A DNA stretch of 6,852 bases, from contig JAHIUV010000042.1 in NCBI GenBank assembly GCA_018817035.1, positions 1 through 6,852 of the forward strand, written 5' to 3'. Shown here in pieces: positions 1 to 5,284 of this stretch (its first letter is position 1; the number at the start of each line of letters is the position of its first letter). This DNA is from Candidatus Omnitrophota bacterium. Lineage in GTDB: Bacteria > Omnitrophota > Gorgyraeia > Gorgyraeales > Gorgyraeaceae. The notes below the pieces were generated by a model. It was not told where the DNA came from. It ran no database searches and saw only the letters and a list, made by a program, of their open reading frames with translations. The translations under genes were made by a program, and so were the position numbers.

Positions 1-720
1 AATAAAAAAACAGTCGTTGTCATGCCTGCTTACAATGCCGAGCTTACCCTGGAAAAGACATACAGGGATATTCCTGAGGGCATTGTTGATGATGTGATCT
101 TGTGCGATGACGGCAGTAAGGACAAGACTGTGGAGATAGCTAAAAGGCTTGGCTTGTCCGTAATAGTTCATTCTGAGAACAAGGGATATGGCGCTAATCA
201 AAAAACATGCTACAAAAAAGCTATTAGCGGAGGCGCTGATACAGTGGTAATGCTTCATCCTGATTACCAGTATGACGCGAAAAAGATCCCCGCATTGATC
301 CGGCCTATAGAGGAAGGGAGAGCCGATGTTGTTCTGGGGTCAAGGATATTGAACGGGGGCGCTCTTAGGGGCGGCATGCCATTATGTAAATATATATCAA
401 ACAGGCTTTCCTCGAAATACGAAAACAGGGTTTTAGGCTTAAATCTTTCAGAATACCATACGGGCTTACGCGCTTACAGCCGTAAATTTTTGGAAACAGT
501 CGATTGGAACGCTTTTTCAGACGATTTTTTATTTGATGCCCAGATACTGATAGAAGGCGTAAAGCTTGGTTTTAAAATAGAGGAGATAGCGATAGAGACC
601 AGATACTTCAAAGAGGCATCTCAGATAAGCAAGATAAGAGGCATAAAATACGGGATAGGTATATTTTTTGAGTTAAGAAAATACAAAAAGGCCTTAAAGC
701 GCGAGGGCAAAAATATTTGA
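1..720 (+). CDS. Family 2 glycosyltransferase, 5' end missing
   Basis: This is a cytosolic GT-A-fold glycosyltransferase of family GT2, resembling the DPM/dolichyl-phosphate-glucose synthase branch. The reading frame is open to base 1 (N-K-K-T-V-V-V-M-P-A-Y-N), so the true start lies upstream. The ATG at 22 falls inside the first beta strand, whose V-V-V-M-P-A-Y-N motif is the usual GT2 N-terminus, so it is not the start; probably only a few residues are missing. Visible motifs are the nucleotide-binding DDGSKDKT (from base 106), the metal-binding stretch HPDYQYD (from base 256), GSR and the GGMP-KYISNR segment (about 340-405), and EYHTGLRAYSR (about 451-483), typical of the acceptor side. 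No membrane segment is visible, so a nucleotide-sugar enzyme acting at the inner face of the membrane is likely. Donor sugar and acceptor cannot be read from sequence. Its TGA stop is embedded in the -35 box of the csp promoter. Confidence 0.9.
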   Translation, partial: NKKTVVVMPAYNAELTLEKTYRDIPEGIVDDVILCDDGSKDKTVEIAKRLGLSVIVHSENKGYGANQKTCYKKAISGGADTVVMLHPDYQYDAKKIPALIRPIEEGRADVVLGSRILNGGALRGGMPLCKYISNRLSSKYENRVLGLNLSEYHTGLRAYSRKFLETVDWNAFSDDFLFDAQILIEGVKLGFKIEEIAIETRYFKEASQISKIRGIKYGIGIFFELRKYKKALKREGKNI

Positions 721-743
721 CAAAATCGGATTCATATGATAAT
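717..743 (+). promoter_or_regulatory. Sigma-70-type promoter of the cold-shock gene
   Basis: A perfect TTGACA (717-722) contains the TGA stop codon of the upstream glycosyltransferase. GATAAT (738-743) lies 15 nt downstream. An alternative -10, TAATCT at 740-745, has the ideal 17-nt spacing but a weaker match. Transcription would start near 750, leaving a leader of about 65 nt before the GTG at 815. Confidence 0.6.
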
Positions 744-768
744 CTTTATTGAAATAAATCAGGACCTC

Positions 769-787
769 GTCGGAACCGGTTTCCGGC
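769..787 (+). promoter_or_regulatory. Leader hairpin in the csp 5' UTR
   Basis: GTCGGAA (769-775) pairs with TTCCGGC (781-787), including one G-T wobble, around a CCGGT loop. It lies between the predicted transcript start and the Shine-Dalgarno sequence. Just upstream, CCTC (765-768) is complementary to GAGG (802-805) in the ribosome binding site, so an alternative fold could mask translation initiation. Structured leaders that control translation and mRNA stability are known for cold-shock genes. Such a role here is inference. Confidence 0.4.
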
Positions 788-798
788 AAGGAGTACGG

Positions 799-805
799 AA
801 GGAGG
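799..805 (+). promoter_or_regulatory. Strong Shine-Dalgarno site selecting the GTG start
   Basis: AAGGAGG is a near-perfect complement to the 16S rRNA tail. It lies 9 nt before the GTG at 815, which fixes that non-ATG start codon. The resulting protein begins M-P-K-G-K-V-K-W-F, as expected for this family. Confidence 0.8.
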
Positions 806-814
806 GCGGTAGAA

Positions 815-1018
815 GTGCCAAAAGGTAAGGTGAAGTGGTTTGACAATAAGAAAGGCTACGGCTTCATTACTCCTGAAGACGGAAAAGACGTATTCGTGCA
901 TCATACGGCTATACAGGGCGACGGATACAAGACCTTGCAAGAAGGTGAAGAAGTAGAATTTGAAATTGTCCAGGGCCCAAAAGGCGAACAGGCGGCTAAC
1001 GTAACAAAGTCGGCATAA
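815..1018 (+). CDS. csp: CspA-family cold-shock protein
   Basis: This 67-aa single-domain cold-shock protein is the standard length for the family. It is expected to be a five-stranded OB-fold that binds single-stranded RNA and DNA in the cytoplasm and acts as an RNA chaperone. The signature is complete: KVKWF at residues 5-9, the RNP1 motif KGYGFI at 13-18 and the RNP2 motif VFVHH at 26-30, followed by a GEEVEFEIVQGPKGEQAANV end. The start is GTG, set by a strong AAGGAGG site 9 nt upstream. The gene forms its own transcription unit, with a promoter at 717-743, a folded leader at 769-787 and an intrinsic terminator 18 nt after the stop. Whether it is cold-induced or constitutive cannot be told from sequence, since many csp paralogs are not cold-inducible. 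Confidence 0.97.
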   Translation: MPKGKVKWFDNKKGYGFITPEDGKDVFVHHTAIQGDGYKTLQEGEEVEFEIVQGPKGEQAANVTKSA

Positions 1019-1035
1019 TATAAGCTAGCTACCTT

Positions 1036-1070
1036 TACCCCCGCCGTTATGCGGCGGGGGTATTTTTTTT
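1036..1070 (+). terminator. Rho-independent terminator of csp
   Basis: A perfect 11-bp, GC-rich stem (TACCCCCGCCG at 1036-1046 with CGGCGGGGGTA at 1052-1062) closes a TTATG loop and is followed by eight T residues (1063-1070). It ends 9 nt before the start codon of the next gene, so that gene is separated from csp transcription except by readthrough. Confidence 0.96.
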
Positions 1071-1079
1071 AAGGATATC

Positions 1080-1367
1080 ATGATCGAATTTCTAAGAGTA
1101 TGGAAAAAAATGGATACACAGGATATTTTCGAGCATTTGCTTGTAGTGGGCAGCGTTACAGGAGACTGTTCCAAATGCAGGGAGCTTGGGATAGATTGTT
1201 CCGTCGCGAAATCTTGCCCGCAATGCGGGACTGAGTTTAAGTATATAGCTTCCAGGACAGGAGAGATCAAAAAGATAATAAATAAAAGGCCGGACCTTAT
1301 TTTTATAGACCTCAACGATTACACTAAGATCCGCAGTAAGATACAAGCCAAAAACCTATTTTCTTAA
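1080..1367 (+). CDS. Small cysteine-rich, zinc-ribbon-like hypothetical protein
   Basis: I do not recognise a named family for this 95-aa protein. It has five cysteines in its centre: CxxC at residues 30 and 33, C40, then CPQCG at 46-50. This resembles a treble-clef or zinc-ribbon metal site and supports zinc binding. The flanks are an N-terminal helix-like stretch (IFEHLLVVGSV) and a C-terminal RPDLIFIDLNDY segment that predicts a strand followed by a helix. There is no signal peptide or membrane segment, so it is probably cytosolic. Two starts are possible: ATG 1080, with AAGGA only 4 nt upstream, or the in-frame ATG 1110 (residue 11, MDTQDIF...), which may be the true start because the first ten residues look unconstrained. 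No clear promoter was found; the csp terminator lies directly upstream, so expression may depend on readthrough. The stop codon falls in the inverted repeat at 1363-1400. Confidence 0.7.
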   Translation: MIEFLRVWKKMDTQDIFEHLLVVGSVTGDCSKCRELGIDCSVAKSCPQCGTEFKYIASRTGEIKKIINKRPDLIFIDLNDYTKIRSKIQAKNLFS

Positions 1368-1400
1368 CTTCACAAAACTGCAATGCACTGTGAAGTTAAG
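1363..1400. repeat. Perfect 12-bp inverted repeat over the stop codon
   Basis: CTTAACTTCACA (1363-1374) and TGTGAAGTTAAG (1389-1400) are exact reverse complements separated by 14 nt, which hold a small TGC-AAT-GCA inner stem. The TAA stop of the cysteine-rich protein is at 1365-1367, inside the left arm. No T-tract follows on either strand, so this is not a standard intrinsic terminator. A further direct copy of CTTAACTT occurs at 1422-1429. Possible roles are an mRNA 3'-end stabiliser, a regulator binding site or a degenerate mobile repeat. Confidence 0.75.
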
Positions 1401-1464
1401 GATATGTTGACTTAAATACTTCTTAACTTGTTTAATCTTAATCAATTACAATGCGCGCTTTGCC

Positions 1465-1492
1465 TTGAAAAGTCATATTTTTATGCTATAAT
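1465..1492 (+). promoter_or_regulatory. Strong extended -10 promoter of the 955-aa gene
   Basis: TTGAAA (1465-1470) is separated by 16 nt from a perfect TATAAT (1487-1492), which is preceded by TGC (1484-1486), the extended -10 element. Transcription should start near 1499, giving a leader of about 48 nt. AAGGGA (1530-1535), 11 nt before the ATG at 1547, serves as the ribosome binding site. This is the best promoter in the window by consensus. Confidence 0.8.
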
Positions 1493-1546
1493 AGATATAA
1501 TAATAAGAACAAATACCTAACCCTGAAACAAGGGATATTTTTTGCC

Positions 1547-4414
1547 ATGATTATGTTAAAGTTTAATAAATTATTTAGTATAAGGATAATATCGCTGATA
1601 ATAGCGGTTTGTTTTATAAGCACCCTTGTTTACTGCCCGCCGGTATATGCCTTACGAGTTTCCATGGATAAGGATTATGAACGTTTGAATGAGATGAATT
1701 CTATTCAGAAACCGAAGCCTGCTTCCCGCAGGGATTTTCTTAAGCGTTCGGCAGTTTTTGTAACAGGAATAACGGTACTTCCTATACTATTGACAGGAGA
1801 TTCGACTAAGATACCTGATGCCATGGAAGGGATAGACGAGTATATACTTAGTTTTGATTTTTTGTACAGCCTGGCCAAAAAAGAAGGCTCTGCGTACATA
1901 CAGGGTGTTTATTACGCGGTAAAACTCGATAAAGTCGACAGGGCTCAAGCTGAAAAATTCTTGAGAAGGATATTTAATGACGAGCCTCTTTTGTGGATGA
2001 GGGAAGAAGCCGTAAAAGCGCTCATAGAACTCGACATGATAACCGAGAGCGAGCTGGAGGTTTTAATAGAGGATATTCCTGATGAATCAGTGCTTGTCGC
2101 CATAGCTTCTGCTTTTGAAAAAAAAGATTCATCAAAAGCAGTAAAATTTTTAATCAAATGGTTTGAAAAAGAAAGAATTGAAAGCGTAAGAGCCGCTATA
2201 ATAACTGTCTTAGGCGAAATAGGCAAAAAAGAAGCATCTGCGGAAGAATATCTCATTGAATTAGGTAAAAAAAGTTATCCTGATGCACTATATTTGAAAG
2301 ATGATTTAATGCTTGCCCTGGCAGAGATAGGCACTAAAAGAGCAAGGCAGTGTATTGAAAAATTAGTGCCGGAGGGGATTCAGGATGTAAAGTACTTTCA
2401 AAAAATTGCTTTAAGATATATCGAATTACAAGATTATTCAATAGAAGATTTACTTACAATACTAAGTAACACAAAAGAAGAAGTTACAAGTATTGCTATT
2501 ATACGTATTTTGCAAGAGAAAGCAATAAAAGAGGGGAAAGAAGAAATGGTAGCAAGCCGTCTTATGGTAGCAAGCCGTTTTTACATAGACGCTCCAAATT
2601 TTCTTATTTATACAAACATCTTACGCGAGTTTACATTGACTTTAGGTAAGTTAGCTACGAAAGAAGCAGTAGATCATCTTATTAACATTAAGCAGAAAAT
2701 GGAAAATATAGGGTCGGATGCGCAATATTACGAGTTAACCTGCTTAGCGTCTGCTTTTGCCCAAGCAGGCGACAGAAAAAGTATTGATTGTCTTGATAAA
2801 TGGAACAGGGAGGAATCTAGGCCCGGCGTTTGGCAAGAGGTAGCTAAAGCGCGTGGTCAAGTCCATACAGGTGAATCGTTAAATTCGTTAATTAGTTCTA
2901 TAAAAGAAAGAGACGAAGCTGATAAGTCGGCTTATCAGCTATTTTCCGCATGCGGTTTTGAAAGCCTGAAGATTTTAAACAAAGAACTAAGGATTCAACA
3001 GTTATCGGAAGACCAGGCAAAAAATATAAAAAATGTCATAGAAAGCATTCTTGAGTATTATATAGAGTCGTCCGCAGCAGGTTCTTTAAGGACTATGAAT
3101 TACCTGTATGACAATTTACCAAGTGTTGGGCAGGAGATAATAGATTTATATTTTAAACGTTTAAAGCATAATCCCGCGGTTATTTATTCAATCCTTGCCT
3201 TAAGCCAGGAAATCACCAGCCACAGCTTTCCTGTTGCCTATCAATACCTGAAAGAATATATTACGGGAAAATATAAAACCTTTGATCCTTTCCGCTACAT
3301 CTCAGAAGAATGGCGGAATTTATTTTTATCCGAGTTTTTGTTTACAGTTACTATTTTTGGGCAACTTGAAGATTCCTTTGAGCAGGCCGCTTATTCTCCG
3401 CAGGAATTAGCAAGCCTGATCTTATCAAAAGAAAAGATAGATTTTTTACTTAAAAAACCGGCATTATTTTCAAAAACAATAATTAATATCATGTCATTTA
3501 AAAACCAAAATTTAAGAAAAGCGTTCCTTGATAAAATTATAGAATTAGGAAAAAAAGACAGGCGTTTCAAGATACTTGTAAAGCTTCTGCTTAATCACAA
3601 CGTTGTCCAAGAAGAAAAAAAGTTAGTTTCTTTGGTTTCAGATCTTGCGTTGCCTGAATTGGATCCGTTGTGGGATGCCCCTAAGAATGATTTATTAAAA
3701 GACAATACTTTAAGCGTAGGCCTTTATTGGTCCACATCTAAATCCGGTGAAAAAGCTCATTATGAGCAATTCCCGAATAGCTTTATAGACGGTTCCAAGG
3801 TTAATTCTTTTTACAATAACTTTGGAGGATATATAAATAAATCAAAAGACCCTGGTTATAAGGATAAACTCGTCAAGAACGGCGCTGAAGGAGTATTGGT
3901 AAAAGAATTTCCCGGTACCGGGAGAAAAATAGAGATATATCTTTATTCGAGCCTAAACACCATTAAGGCCAGTCCTCATGCCATAACTATAAGCAGAGGC
4001 CACGCAGGAGACCAGGGCAATACCGATTATCCGGGACTACCCGGTACTCTTCGCTTCGCGAGCCATTGCCGCTCTATAAATAACAGCGATGATCTTATTC
4101 AGGCCAACCCAGATAGCCCTGTTATTACAATAACAGGAACAGGAAAGGCTGTGGAAACAAACCCTACCCTATATTATCTTTTAGAATATTTAGGAAATGA
4201 AGAACAATGGGGCAACTGGCAGGATATAAAAGAATATATAAAACCCCATATTCCGCAAAGCATACAAAAGTATAATTTCCCGACAGATGACGTAAGTTTT
4301 ATCTACGCCGCGATTTTGCAAAAGCTGGAGCCTCAAGAGATACAAGAGATAGATTCCCTAAATATTCAGATGGGAATAATAGGTGTTTTTAAATCCATTA
4401 GATCCCGTATTTGA
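1547..4414 (+). CDS. Exported HEAT-repeat protein with putative caspase-like C-terminal domain
   Basis: This 955-aa exported protein has no name I can assign. Residues 3-35 form a Sec-type signal peptide: basic start, hydrophobic core at about 12-28 and a V-Y-A cleavage site, followed by L-R-V-S. A consensus twin-arginine motif, SRRDFLK, follows at 60-66 with a second hydrophobic stretch at 69-84. Residues from about 100 to 700 look all-helical with HEAT-like units, for example 145-177 (REEAVKALIEL) and 213-240 (SVRAAIITVLGEIGKK); such solenoids usually bind protein partners. The last 250 residues change character: a strand LSVGLYW (about 722), a strand ending ITISRGHAG with H819, a strand ending LRFASHCRS with C841, then PVITITGTG. 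This order resembles the His-then-Cys dyad of clan CD (caspase, gingipain, CHAT) peptidases. That assignment is my inference, and the 22-residue His-Cys spacing is short. The gene stands alone under its own promoter, is AT-richer than its neighbours, and overlaps the convergent gene by 17 bp. Confidence 0.88.
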   Translation: MIMLKFNKLFSIRIISLIIAVCFISTLVYCPPVYALRVSMDKDYERLNEMNSIQKPKPASRRDFLKRSAVFVTGITVLPILLTGDSTKIPDAMEGIDEYILSFDFLYSLAKKEGSAYIQGVYYAVKLDKVDRAQAEKFLRRIFNDEPLLWMREEAVKALIELDMITESELEVLIEDIPDESVLVAIASAFEKKDSSKAVKFLIKWFEKERIESVRAAIITVLGEIGKKEASAEEYLIELGKKSYPDALYLKDDLMLALAEIGTKRARQCIEKLVPEGIQDVKYFQKIALRYIELQDYSIEDLLTILSNTKEEVTSIAIIRILQEKAIKEGKEEMVASRLMVASRFYIDAPNFLIYTNILREFTLTLGKLATKEAVDHLINIKQKMENIGSDAQYYELTCLASAFAQAGDRKSIDCLDKWNREESRPGVWQEVAKARGQVHTGESLNSLISSIKERDEADKSAYQLFSACGFESLKILNKELRIQQLSEDQAKNIKNVIESILEYYIESSAAGSLRTMNYLYDNLPSVGQEIIDLYFKRLKHNPAVIYSILALSQEITSHSFPVAYQYLKEYITGKYKTFDPFRYISEEWRNLFLSEFLFTVTIFGQLEDSFEQAAYSPQELASLILSKEKIDFLLKKPALFSKTIINIMSFKNQNLRKAFLDKIIELGKKDRRFKILVKLLLNHNVVQEEKKLVSLVSDLALPELDPLWDAPKNDLLKDNTLSVGLYWSTSKSGEKAHYEQFPNSFIDGSKVNSFYNNFGGYINKSKDPGYKDKLVKNGAEGVLVKEFPGTGRKIEIYLYSSLNTIKASPHAITISRGHAGDQGNTDYPGLPGTLRFASHCRSINNSDDLIQANPDSPVITITGTGKAVETNPTLYYLLEYLGNEEQWGNWQDIKEYIKPHIPQSIQKYNFPTDDVSFIYAAILQKLEPQEIQEIDSLNIQMGIIGVFKSIRSRI
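2546..2581 (+). repeat. 18-bp tandem duplication inside the HEAT-repeat gene
   Basis: Two head-to-tail copies of ATGGTAGCAAGCCGTCTT (2546-2563 and 2564-2581) differ at a single base, C to T in the next-to-last triplet. They are in frame and encode MVASRL followed by MVASRF (residues 334-345). The near identity at the DNA level points to a recent slippage or duplication event that preserved the reading frame. Confidence 0.9.
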
Positions 4415-5090
4415 TTATTGACCAGAGGACGAAGATGGAGAGGATGGGGCGGTATTTTTTTCCTTCTTTGAATGTCCTGGCTTTATAGGGAATGGCTACT
4501 TCTGTTATTTTGAATCCTTTTTTGACTGCTTTTGCCGTTAGTTCAGCGTCCGCGCCGAAACCTTTTGTCTTTAATTTTACCCCTGAGAGAACTTCTTTTT
4601 TGAATAACTTGAAGCATGTCATGCTGTCAGTAAGGCTGGTTTTCAGCAGTTTATTGGTCAGCCATGTGCCGAACAGGTTTGCCAGGTAATAAGGGGTTTT
4701 CATGTCTTTGGGGCGTTTTATCCCAAGGAATCTGGAGCCGTAAACTATGTCCGCGTTCTGCTCGACCATAGGGCGTAGGAGCGCGGGGTATAGGGATGGC
4801 CTGTATTCCAGGTCAGCGTCCTGTATAAGGATAATATCTCCTGTCGTGTGCGGAAGGCCTGTCGCGAGCGCGGCGCCTTTACCCTGGTTTTTTGAATGAT
4901 AGATAACTTTTGTTTCCGGAATAACTGAGGTTGCTTTTTTTACAGTGCCGTCAGTCGAGGCGTCATCTATAAGGATGATCTCTCTTTTGGTTATCCCGCA
5001 GGAGGAAAGATCAAGGGCTTTGATCTCCCTCATTATTGTTTCAATTGAAAGGCTTTCGTTGTAAGCGGGGATAAGGATAGTTAGTTTCAT
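4398..5090 (-). CDS. DPM1-like family 2 glycosyltransferase (polyprenyl-phosphate sugar synthase)
   Basis: This complete 230-aa GT2 enzyme is expected to transfer a sugar from a nucleotide donor to polyprenyl phosphate at the cytosolic membrane face, making a lipid-linked donor such as polyprenyl-P-mannose or -glucose. It starts directly with the first strand, MKLTILIPAYNE, so the start is secure. Motifs seen are IDDASTDGT (41-49, nucleotide binding), HSKNQGKGAAL (65-75), the QDADLEY metal-binding motif with D91 and D93, YGSRFLG (117-123), SMTCFKLFKKEVL (156-168), GFGADAELTAK (177-187) and IPYKARTFKEGKKY (200-213). These match the short DPM1-type enzymes in order and length, with no C-terminal membrane domain. 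The donor sugar is not determinable. The gene has no Shine-Dalgarno sequence, and its -10 box is only 8 nt from the ATG. It is divergent from the GT-C gene at 5285, its likely functional partner, and its 3' end overlaps the convergent HEAT gene. Confidence 0.93.
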   Translation of the reverse strand: MKLTILIPAYNESLSIETIMREIKALDLSSCGITKREIILIDDASTDGTVKKATSVIPETKVIYHSKNQGKGAALATGLPHTTGDIILIQDADLEYRPSLYPALLRPMVEQNADIVYGSRFLGIKRPKDMKTPYYLANLFGTWLTNKLLKTSLTDSMTCFKLFKKEVLSGVKLKTKGFGADAELTAKAVKKGFKITEVAIPYKARTFKEGKKYRPILSIFVLWSIIKYGI

Positions 5091-5098
5091 ATTTCTAA

Positions 5099-5126
5099 AT
5101 TATACACTGCTTTATATGTTTTGCAA
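5099..5126 (-). promoter_or_regulatory. Promoter of the DPM1-like gene, predicted leaderless
   Basis: Read on the minus strand, TTGCAA (5126-5121) is followed after 16 nt by a perfect TATAAT (5104-5099). Only 8 nt separate that box from the ATG at 5090, so transcription should begin about 1-3 nt before the start codon. No Shine-Dalgarno sequence is present, which fits a leaderless mRNA. Confidence 0.65.
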
Positions 5127-5133
5127 GTAATAA

Positions 5134-5227
5134 GGGGACGTCCCATTTGGGGACACCCTGCTAAGATTAAAAAATTATAAGAAAAATAATTCGCAATATG
5201 CAGGGTGTCCCCAAATGGGACGTCCCC
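5134..5227. repeat. Perfect 28-bp inverted repeat with AT-rich loop (REP/RAYT or MITE-like)
   Basis: The left arm (5134-5161) and right arm (5200-5227) are exact reverse complements over 28 bp, enclosing a 38-nt, very AT-rich spacer (5162-5199). Each arm contains its own palindrome, GGGACGTCCC, plus GGGGACA/TGTCCCC. GGGGAC-type palindromes of this kind are typical of intergenic REP elements mobilised by Y1-family (RAYT, TnpA-REP) transposases; that link is inference, since no transposase gene is present here. No T-tract follows either arm, so it is not a simple terminator. The element sits between the -35 boxes of two divergent promoters. Confidence 0.93.
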
Positions 5228-5247
5228 GCCAATTGGAAGTTAAGCGC

Positions 5248-5276
5248 TCGACATTGGGGCCTTGATTGGATATAAT
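5248..5276 (+). promoter_or_regulatory. Promoter of the GT-C/TPR gene, predicted leaderless
   Basis: TCGACA (5248-5253, one mismatch to consensus) is followed after an ideal 17-nt spacer by a perfect TATAAT (5271-5276). The ATG at 5285 comes 8 nt later, so the transcript should start at about 5282-5284. There is no room for a Shine-Dalgarno sequence in the mRNA. The geometry matches that of the divergent promoter at 5099-5126. Confidence 0.7.
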
Positions 5277-5284
5277 TAGGTTAT

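Noticed and set aside
746..940. Minus-strand open frame opposite the csp gene
   Set aside because: It lies antisense to an unmistakable cold-shock gene and its promoter, and its translation has no recognisable domain.
1290..1330. RPDLIFIDL in the small protein considered as part of a response-regulator receiver domain
   Set aside because: The protein is too short, and the acidic pocket and conserved Lys of receiver domains are absent.
1025..1346. Two minus-strand open frames opposite the cysteine-rich protein
   Set aside because: One begins inside the coding region and runs through the csp terminator. Both are mirrors of the plus-strand gene, which has the better start context and a metal-site pattern.
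1363..1410. The 12-bp inverted repeat considered as an intrinsic terminator
   Set aside because: The stem is AT-rich with a 14-nt loop, and no T-tract follows on either strand.
1521..1543. CCCT...AGGG hairpin followed by T residues before the ATG at 1547, considered as an attenuator
   Set aside because: The stem is only 4 bp, and AAGGGA there is more simply the ribosome binding site.
1945..2256. Minus-strand open frame rich in Ser, Leu and Ile inside the HEAT gene
   Set aside because: Its low-complexity composition is what the reverse complement of Lys/Glu/Ala-rich helical coding DNA produces. There is no promoter or ribosome site.
3910..3923. Perfect palindrome TCCCGGTACCGGGA in the C-terminal domain coding region
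   Set aside because: It is fully explained by codons for F-P-G-T-G-R and has no partner or regulatory context; probably chance.
5162..5199. AT-rich spacer between the 28-bp arms considered as a small gene, CRISPR repeat unit or origin
   Set aside because: It has no open frame, no repeat series and no DnaA-box cluster. It is simply the loop of the inverted repeat.
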